Part shown: positions 56,304 to 64,000 of the stretch, in pieces
Layout of the letters: the number at the start of each line of letters is the position of its first letter
Position numbering within the stretch: position 1 is the first letter of the stretch
From: Girardinichthys multiradiatus
Lineage: Eukaryota; Chordata; Actinopteri; Cyprinodontiformes; Goodeidae
Assembly: GCF_021462225.1 (NCBI RefSeq)
Contig: NC_061794.1
Coordinates: 49,454,914 to 49,518,913 of the forward strand
Direction of reading: 5' to 3'
DNA: 64,000 nucleotides
The notes under the pieces: generated by a model
The model's database searches: none
Seen by the model: the letters and a program-made list of their open reading frames with translations, nothing else
What the model was told of the DNA's origin: nothing
Program-made: the position numbers and the translations under genes

Positions 56304-59300
56304 AATCAGAATCAGAATCAGAATCAGAAAAGCTTTATTGCCAAGTACTTTTTTGGACATACAAGGAATTGTTTTGGCGTAGTCGGTGCAATACAATACA
56401 AATTAAACAGTATAAATATATCTACAATATAATATAAATATATGTGCACAGTTTTAAGTGAGTGAGAGTAAATATAGAGCAGTATAAGATGCAAGAGCAA
56501 TACAACAGTGCAGGTGATCATTGTGCAAGTAAAGCAGGAGTCCAAGCTGAGCGTTAATGTAACGCATAGAGTTACAGGTTACAGGTGTCCTGTCAGCAAA
56601 AAAAGGGGGGGTGTGGGGGAAAGGGAGAGTGTCAGGGTGGTTTCTGGGCTTTGTTAACCAGGCTGGTGGCAGATGGGAAAAAACTGTTCTTGTGGCGTGA
56701 GGTTTTGGTCCGGATGGACCGCAGCCTCCTGCCAGAGGGGAGAGTCTCAAAGAGTCTGTGACCAGGGTGGGAGGGATTAGCCAGAATCTTCCCTGCCCGC
56801 TTCAGGGTCCTGGAGGTGTACAGTTCCTGGAGCGACAGTAGACTGCAGCCAATCACCTTCTCAGCAGACCGAATGACACGCTGCAGCCTGCCCTTATCCT
56901 TGGCTGTAGCAGCGGCGTACCAGATGGTGATGGAGGAGGTGAGAATGGACTCAATGATGGCTGTGTAGAAGTGCACCATCATAGTCTTTGGCAGGTTGAA
57001 TTTCTTCAGCTGCCGCAGGAAGAACATCCTCTGCTGGGCTTTCTTGATGAGGGAGCTGATGTTTGGCTCCCACTTGAGATCCTGGGAGATGATGGTTCCC
57101 AGGAAGCGGAAAGATTCCACAGTGTCAATTGTGGAGTCACAGAGGGTGATGGGGGCAGGTGGTGCTGGGTTCTGCCTGAAGTCCACAACCATCTCCACTG
57201 TCTTTAGAGCGTTGAGCTCAAGGTTGTTCTGGCTGCACCAGTCCAACAGATGGTCCACCTCCCATCTGTACGCGGACTCGTCACCATCCGAGATGAGTCC
57301 GATCAGGGTGGTGTCGTCCGCAAACTTCAGAAGCTTGACAGACTGGTGACTGGAGGTGCAGCTGTTGGTGTACAGGGAGAAGAGCAGAGGAGAGAGAACA
57401 CAGCCTTGGGAGGAACCGGTGCTGATGGTCAGGGAGTCAGAGACGTGCTTCCCCAGCCTCACGCGCTGCTTCCTGTCAGACAGGAAGTCAGTGATCCACC
57501 TGCAGGTGGAGTCGGGCACACTCAGCTGGGAGAGCTTCTCCTGTAGCAGAACTGGGACGATGGTGTTGAAGGCAGAGCTGAAATCCACAAACAGGATCCT
57601 GGCGTAGGTTCCTGTGGAGTCCAGGTGCCGGAGGATGAAGTGAAGGGCTAGGTTGACTGCATCATCTACAGACCTGTTGGCTCTGTAGGCAAACTGCAGG
57701 GGGTCAAGGAGGGGGTCGGTGATGTCTTTTAGGTGTGAGAGCACAAGGCGCTCAAAGGACTTCATCACCACAGAGGTCAGGGCGACGGGTCTGAAGTCAT
57801 TAAGCCCTGTGGTCCTTGGCTTCTTGGGAACAGGGACGATGGTGGAGGACTTGAAGCAGGCTGGCACATGACATGTCTCCAGTGAGGTGTTAAAAATGTC
57901 TGTGAATACTGGAGACAGCTGATCAGCGCAGTGCTTCAGGCTGGCTGGTGAGACAGAATCCGGACCAGCAGCTTTCCGGGGGTTCTGTCTCCTGAAGAGT
58001 TTGTTGACGTCCCTCTCCTGGATGGAAAGAGCCGTCCTCGGCGTGGGTAGGGGGCTGGTGGGGGGGAACTTCAGGGTGGGGGTTGGAGGTGCCAAGGCCC
58101 CTCTTGAGGTTGGGGAGGTGGGGGTGGTGGATTGTGGCTGCAGCTGTTGGGGGGCGTCGTGGGAGATGGTTGCAGGACTGTCCCTTTGTCTTTCAAAGCG
58201 GCAGTAGAACTCGTTCAGGTCGTTGGCGAGGCGTCGGTCGTTGATGGAGTGGGGGGCTTTCGGCTTGTAGTTGGTGATTTGCTTGAGCCCTTTCCAGACA
58301 GATGCAGAGTCGTTGGCTGAGAACTGGTTTTGGAGCTTCTCAGAGTACAGTCGTTTGGCCTCTTTCACTGCCTTGCCAAACTTGTACTTAGCCTCTCTGT
58401 ATATGTCTTTGTCCCAACTCCTGAAGGCCTCTTCCTTATCCAGTCTTAACCTTCTGAGTTTAGCTGTGAACCAGGGTTTGTCGTTGTTGTAACTCACCCT
58501 GGTGCATGATGGTACACAGCTGTCCTCACAGAAGCTGATGTAGGAAGTCACAGCCTCTGTGTACTCGTCCAGACTGTTGGTAGTAGTCCTGAACACATCC
58601 CAGTCTGTACAGCCTAAACACGCCTGGAGATTCTCCACAGCCTCACTGCTCCACTTCCTTGTCGTCCTCACAACAGGTTTGCAGAGCTTTAGTTTCTGCC
58701 TGTATGCAGGAATCAGGTGGACCATGATGTGGTCGGATTGGCCCAGTGCAGCACGTGGGACGGCGTGATAAGCGTCTCTGATGGTGGTGTAACAGTGATC
58801 CAGAATGTTGTCCTCTCTGGTCGGACATTTAATAAACTGTCTATATTTGGGGAGTTCGTGGGTCAGATTACCTTTGTTAAAGTCACCAACGACGATAACT
58901 AAGGAGTCCGGGTTGGTCCGCTCCACACTCAGTATCTGGTCGGCGAGCATGCGCTGTGCGACCTGGACGTTAGCTTGCGGTGGGATGTAAACACCGACCA
59001 GGATGAACGAAGCGAACTCACGGGGGGAATAGAAAGGCTTACAGTTTATGATGAAGGCTTCCAGGTCTGGAGAACAGTGCTGCTGAATCACTGTCACGTC
59101 GTTGCACCAACCACTGTTGAGGTAAAAACAGATTCCTCCACCTTTCGCTTTGCCGGAGAGTTCTGTGTCTCTGTCCGCTCTGTAGAGCTGGAATCCTGCC
59201 AGCTGCAGCGCAGAGTCCGGTATTAATCCACACAGCCACGTCTCTGTGAAGCACAAAACTGCAGATGAATAAAAGTCCCTGTTTTTCCCCAACAACAGTT

Positions 59301-59640
59301 GTAGTTCCTCCATTTTGTTGGGAAGTGAGCGCACGTTAGAGAGAAATATTCCAGGTAACGGTGTTCGTAGTCCACGCTGGCGAAGACGTACCAGCACCCC
59401 AGCCCGTTTCCCTCTCTTCCGGCGTTTCACCGCGTGAACAAAGGTGAACAAAGGTGAGCGGAACCTTTGACCAGAATGTCCAAATATTCCAGAGCAGTAG
59501 GCAGAAATGTTGGAAATAACTCCTCTGGTGTAGTAGCCCTGATGTTCATGAGTTCTTCTCTGGTGAGAGAGCTCCGGGTACCATCACAGAAGACCGTTTT
59601 AAAGCAAAAAACAAAACAAAACAATGCGCACCAACACGCC
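56304..59640 (-). mobile_element. Rex1-like LINE, nearly complete, in plxna3 intron
   Basis: Minus strand. The 3' end has four TGATTC-type units (AATCAGAATCAGAATCAG at 56304), then a 3'UTR, an ORF of over 1000 codons broken once, and an upstream coding start region to about 59640 (TVFCDGTRSSLTREELMNIR). It is antisense to plxna3. The 5' end and target duplication could not be defined. Most copies of such LINEs are 5'-truncated, so this length is notable. Confidence 0.8.
56632..59610 (-). pseudogene. Rex1-like EN-RT polyprotein, one frameshift
   Basis: A 939-codon frame (59451 to 56632) holds the APE endonuclease (FTETWLCGL, VVGDFNKGN near residue 189, QSDHIMVHL), a linker (NDKPWFTAKLRRLRLDKEEA) and RT (NDFRPVALTSVVMKSFERLV, DPLQFAYRANRSVDDA, FVDFSSAFNTI near residue 625, STGSSQGCVLSPLLFSLY, KFADDTTLIG near residue 710, LRQLKKFNLPK). 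The preceding part (LTREELMNIRATTPEELFPT, LEYLDILVKG) is in another frame ending at 59427. The junction lacks one G where ACGCGGTGAAACG should read ACGCGGGTGAAACG. Catalytic residues look intact. A single-base loss is the only clear defect seen by eye. Confidence 0.8.
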
Positions 59641-60459
59641 GAGGCGACCATCTGCGCAGATGGGAGTCCCTGGAGAAGATTTGGTCCTGAAGGCAGCAAA
59701 TGTTGCTCTAAAATCTCTGCTGGACTTTTCTGCATCAACACTGCATCACAGAAGAGGAAATGATCCAAGCCCATACCATGATGCAACCTCCTACCATCAG
59801 GGAGCCTGGTTGCAAGGACTGGTTGCTGACAACCACAGTAGGATGAGAGAAACGTTATTTGCAGAGTTGCAGTCTGCGGTGCAGACAGATGGAATGGATC
59901 CTGTTATATAAAACACAGAACATCTTGGTTGTCTCTGCAGTGAAATGAAATTCTGTTGTCTTCTTTTTTCTATGCAGCCCCAAATTCCTGTATTTCTGTG
60001 ATGTAAAAATGTTCGGGTTCATTTGGTTTCCCAGCAACAGCAGCAGATAAATGAAAACTGTAAACTCATCAGAAGGAGGAAAATCTTGTATTGTGTTTTA
60101 TTTTATTGTTTGGATCTCTCTTTGGAAGCTGCCCTGAGGCTGTGACAAACAACATTCATGCTTCCATCACGTCAGAGGATTTCACCATCTCACAAGGAAG
60201 GTTCATCACACAGTTTAAGGATTTTCTTGGTGGGGTTTTCTATGTTTTCTGTGCTTGGAATCATATCAAATTCCCAGATTGTGCCAGATTTGCTCCAAAG
60301 GAGTTCAAACTTAGTTCTTTTATAAGTGAAAAATAAAAGAGTGAAATGAAGCTGGAGAGCTGAGCAGAAGGAAATGTGTCTCAGTGTGAGTCTGCAGTGG
60401 GGTTATTTCAGGTCGGGGGTAGATGATGTTCGTATTCACAGCGGTAATGGCCTGCAGTC

Positions 60460-60473
60460 GTAACCATGGCAAC
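60460..60473 (+). promoter_or_regulatory. RFX X-box motif in plxna3 intron
   Basis: GTAACCATGGCAAC, an exact fit to GTNRCC-NN-RGYAAC. Motif only. Confidence 0.45.
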
Positions 60474-60698
60474 CAGGCAGGGAAACTCTGCCAGGAGTTG
60501 CATTCTGGGCCGGGCCTGGTTCTGGGGAAAGGCTTGGGGGTTGGGGTGGGATAGGGGGAAGGAGCTGGGAACCAACCATCTGAGCGGACCTGGCCAATCA
60601 GCCACAACTATCAGAACTGATCTGAGTTCTGTGTGTGTGTTTTTAGGGGCGGGGCTTATGTCCCAGCTCTGACCTGCTTCTTTTATAACGAACAGCAG

Positions 60699-60723
60699 GG
60701 TGTGTGTGTGTGTGTGTGTGTGT
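60699..60723 (+). repeat. GT dinucleotide microsatellite
   Basis: About 12 uninterrupted GT units. Confidence 0.95.
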
Positions 60724-61134
60724 CAGTCTCACTCTTCATTAAGCTTCAGCAGCAGGCTTTCTGTCTGCACAACAGGCCACAATCTGTCCTCTGTGTGAAG
60801 GTGTGTGTTTGTGAAGACTCATTTCAGTAAGAGTCTCTGTGAGGATTTTATGTAGTCTTCAGTTTGAATCCAACGGTTTAGGGCTAACATCTGGTTTTAT
60901 GGTCTAATTTGTGTTCAGGTTTAAAAATGTAAGTACAGTACTATTCTCCTATCATTTCAAATTTCGTGTAATCATCTAGAGTATTTATGATTGATGTTCC
61001 TAAGGTTTTAATGACTGCACTCATTTCTACTCCAGTTCTAGAATAAAAACATATTCTCTGTATGCTGCGCAAAAATATAGAAAGTGGACAACCACAGAAG
61101 TTGTTGTAGAGGTATTTATACGTCTCCAACGTAT

Positions 61135-61330
61135 AGATAAATGGTGAATGGACTGAAATCAAAGCTCTTTACACTAGAGCCACATTCACCCAAACACAAA
61201 CACACATATTCATACACAATATACAATCAGTAGGCAATCTGATGTAAGTGCCTTGCCCAGGGGCACATCACCATGTGGCAGGAGGAACCTATGACTCATA
61301 TCTGGAGGTCATGTCTTCATGAACCCAGAA
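61135..61330 (+). repeat. SINE-like dispersed repeat
   Basis: TAAATGGTGAATGGACTGAA, CAAAGCTCTTTACACTAGAG and TGCCTTGCCCAGGGGCACAT are recognisable words of a frequent fish repeat. Diverged. Confidence 0.5.
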
Positions 61331-61679
61331 CAAATCCACCAAGGTACAAGATCTGTTTTATTAGTGCAGCTACATTTGTAGAGATCAGAGATTACAGATT
61401 TGTTGGTACCAAAGAGAAACAACATTATAATGTTGTTATATTATAAATATAATGGGTTACTATAGTACATATTAAATAATACAGTTTAGAGACGTTAGTT
61501 TTATAACATTCATTTTTGCTCCATAGTTAGGAAATGCCGGTTATATCTCAATGCAACAAGAAATTGCTTAATATATTTTAGTACATTACAAAATTTAAAA
61601 AAGTTACAAAATACAGATCTGCTTGTGTGTGGATTTTGCCATCTGAATTTCTTGGTTTGCTGCTAAATAAAGCTATAAT
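61331..61679. other. AT-rich intronic DNA
   Basis: No feature seen. Confidence 0.4.
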
Positions 61680-62075
61680 AAGCTAGGTCTAAAATAAGAT
61701 AAAATAAAAAAATGTGACAAGCTCAGGTCTGGTGAAATAAATAAAAGATAAACTAAAATGAGCTAAATTAAACTAAAGTATGCAAAGATGACACAAACTT
61801 GAACTAAGGTGACACACATTAAGTGAAATTTTGATAAAGAAACTAAGATGAACTAAGTTAAGCTGAAGTAAGCTAAGATAAAATACGTTTAGACAAAGAA
61901 TGATGAGCCAACAACATACACTCAGATAAGCTAATGTATGCAATAAAAAAAGCTAAGCTAACATAAATTTAGATAAACATAAGCCAAGACTCTTAAATTA
62001 TGTCAACTAAAGGAAGCTAAGATCTATAAGATGAGCCTAGATGAACCAAGAGATGCTAAAATCAGCGAAATTAGA
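61680..62075 (+). repeat. Degenerate AGCTAAGATAAACTAA-type low-complexity repeat
   Basis: Purine-biased sequence in which GCTAAGATA, AACTAAG and AGATAAACTAA recur irregularly. It looks like an old tandem repeat with a unit of about 10-20 bp. Confidence 0.6.
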
Positions 62076-62389
62076 TAAACCTCTTCACCGTGTCCTGTCT
62101 GGCACAGTAATGCTCTGAATTGTTGTCTGAATGCCAAGAAGAAACACAACAGATTTACTAGCTATCGCTATAATGCTCTGCTTGATATTTATAAAAGAAA
62201 CTTTATTAGAAACTGCTTTGAGATTATTTCAATTGTTACGGACACGGAAATGAAAAGGAAAAAAGAAGCAAGAAACAGACAGAGAGGAGGAAAAGGGAGA
62301 GAAGGAGAAAATGGAGTCAAAGAAGTTTGAAGAAAATACAAGATACTAGAAAAGTGCTTCTACACCTGCAAAAACACAACAGCAGTGTT

Positions 62390-64000
62390 ACCAAAAGTGG
62401 TATCTACGGCTCAATATAGAACATCTTTGTATCTGTTAACACCGGAATCCAAACACCTGTGGGTGCAAGTGTGAGCACGCTTGTGTATTAAGGTTTCTCG
62501 ATTAAAAATATGCAATAGCGAGTGTGAGGAGCCACAGACCTGCGCCCCTGGACCCAAGACTGACATGGAGAAGATCTGAATCCCCTTGGAGAAGAGCAGG
62601 GGAGAGTCCCAAGGAAACCACCCAGCAGCTACAGCGGAGAAACCCCAGAGAGCTGCAGTGACGAGCCCACAGGCCTCGCCGACAGCCGTCTATGCTGGAG
62701 ACGCTGGGCACATCACTCCCCAAGCAGAGGCCTGAGAGAGCCAGGGGGCCCAGGCCCCAGCAAGCAGCCACGGGGAGTGAGCAAGCACACACCAAAACAC
62801 CTAGTCCCAGACACCGAGAACGACCGATACACCAGCAGGCAGAGACACCAGCCATCGGCAGGGAGTGTGGTAAAGACGAAATAGGCCCCACATCTGATTG
62901 GGGGCCTACACTGATCCAGGAGAGGGAGTAGCCCAACACCCAATCTGACACAAAACAGGCACACACAGTCACAATCACACATTCAAACCCTCATACGTAC
63001 ATATGAAAACACACCCACACACCCAACGTAAAGACACACAAATATGGACATCGTACGCTCACTCACACTCCCCATACATACTCTATACTTCCAGGTCCAG
63101 GTGCAGATACCCCCACAGGGGCAACCAGCCCCTGGACACAGGAGGTAGTCCCCATCCTTCTGGGATGGAGACAGGCAGAGCGACCAGCATCAGCCCTGAC
63201 TAGTACCGGCAGTGCCCGAGCCCAAGCGACCCCGGCCCAGACCCTGACGCCCCACTCTGACTCCTACCTGATCCAAATGAGCCCGCCAACCACAGCTGTC
63301 CCAGGATGAAACATTTCCAATCCCCCAATCAACCCCATGAGCACCCCACCCCCCATGAACCTAAACATGAATCTTCCCAAAAGGCCACCCTCAACCAGGA
63401 CACAGATATCGAACACATGCCCTCCATCCCAAAAGCCATTAAGGGTGGCATTTGCCACAAAGCCGAAGCTCCACAAACTGCACTGCTCCAAGGACCCCCG
63501 CTGCATCCTGCCCTCCACCACACAGAGCCCCGCTACGGCAAGACAAGGGCCCCGCACAACACCACCCCAGCCTCTGCCAACAAGCGCAGCCCATCAGACA
63601 CCACCGAGCATCGTACTCACAACGGATCCTCCAATCCCACAGCAAGATGGGACAAACTCACCCGACAAGAGGTCCCTGTCCAGCGGCATGCACCCGGGTC
63701 CGGCAGCCCCCACCATGCCCCCGCAACCACAAAAACACATCACATCAGCGCCACTGCAACGACAGACTTGGGAGAAACACTATAACCAGCTCAGCTCCAC
63801 TGTCACTGCTCCGCCGATCCAAATGCCGTTAACCAGACATCCAAAGAGAGGACACATATGTCAGAGTAAGGAGTCTAAACAAAACAACAAACATTCCATA
63901 AAAAATGGGCAAGAATTGAAGTGGATTGCCACTGATTGACAAAGCAGCCAAAGGTCAAAGAATAAAACCTGGAAGACCTTTAGAAAGGTAATTGTACCCG
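62390..64000 (+). mobile_element. C-rich dispersed teleost repeat, cut by the window edge
   Basis: The plus strand is strongly A/C-rich from about 62530 (CCACCCAGCAGCTACAGCGG, CAGGGGCAACCAGCCCCTGG, ACCACACAGAGCCCCGC). This is a composition and wording I recognise from a high-copy fish repeat, probably part of a retroelement. Overlapping Pro/His/Thr-rich frames (63306-63785, 63337-63939, 63452-63832) are open in several frames at once, as expected from composition. No catalytic domain. Family unknown. Confidence 0.45.

Larger units (their letters stand above)
59641..61134 (+). other. plxna3 intron, unassigned
   Basis: Holds an unidentified 95-codon frame (59624-59911; see findings), an X-box at 60460-60473 and a GT microsatellite (60699-60723). 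No plexin exon recognised. Confidence 0.5.

Noticed and set aside
62502..62978. 158-aa minus-strand Cys/Ser/Leu-rich ORF, looking secreted
   Set aside because: Antisense of the same C-rich repeat; composition artefact.
63306..63939. Overlapping Pro/His/Thr-rich ORFs as genes
   Set aside because: Several frames are open at once because of the C-rich composition of a dispersed repeat. No start context, domain or splice logic supports them.
56304..64000. Search for the next plxna3 exon
   Set aside because: No sequence encoding the expected P-M-Q-I-N-G continuation with splice sites was found, so the next exon is probably beyond the window.

Overview
The window is vertebrate nuclear DNA from a ray-finned (teleost) fish. 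Three things show this: intron-split exons of a plexin-A gene, the mix of fish LINEs (Rex3/RTE, Rex1-like, L2), and Tc1/mariner elements with TA target sites. The high repeat load suggests a percomorph, but the species cannot be read from the sequence. There are no operons, CRISPR arrays, prokaryotic genes or recognisable tRNA/rRNA genes.

The only host gene I can identify is plxna3 (semaphorin receptor plexin-A3, + strand). Four consecutive coding exons (52856-53256, 53354-53544, 55104-55651, 55785-55949) have matching splice phases and encode the signal peptide and the first ~400 residues of the Sema domain. The gene runs off the right edge. A CpG-rich block with a consensus splice donor at 21530 is my candidate promoter and 5'UTR exon, which would make intron 1 about 31 kb; that link is inferred. 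The last intron contains a nearly complete Rex1-like LINE (56304-59640).

Layout. 1-1.9 kb: Rex3 LINE with an inverted internal fragment. 2.2-7.2 kb: L2 LINE whose reverse-transcriptase core is replaced by an inverted piece of a Rex1-like LINE. 7.3-9.7 kb: a Tc1 (DD34E) deletion copy beside a DD36E (Incomer-type) element. 9.7-21 kb: mostly non-coding with LINE, Tc1 and SINE-like fossils, a strong CTCF-like site and a pair of RFX X-boxes. 21-52.8 kb: presumed plxna3 intron 1, holding a LINE tail with a 20-bp minisatellite, MITEs, a Myb/SANT-bearing transposon, an intact DD36E copy nested in another repeat, Rex3 fossils, two arms of a perfect 110-bp inverted repeat, and a possible CACTA-like element containing an exon-like ORF and an L2. 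52.8-64 kb: plxna3 exons, intronic repeats and a C-rich dispersed repeat.

The most unusual observations are: two LINEs carrying inverted internal reverse-transcriptase fragments without normal insertion ends; a minisatellite grown from 20 bp of a LINE coding sequence while keeping frame; an intact DD36E transposase beside a decayed same-length sister copy; a repeat carrying several CTCF-like cores; and the perfect 110-bp inverted pair 9.8 kb apart. I saw no convincing new multi-gene system. All family names come from recognising motifs by eye, without database searches.
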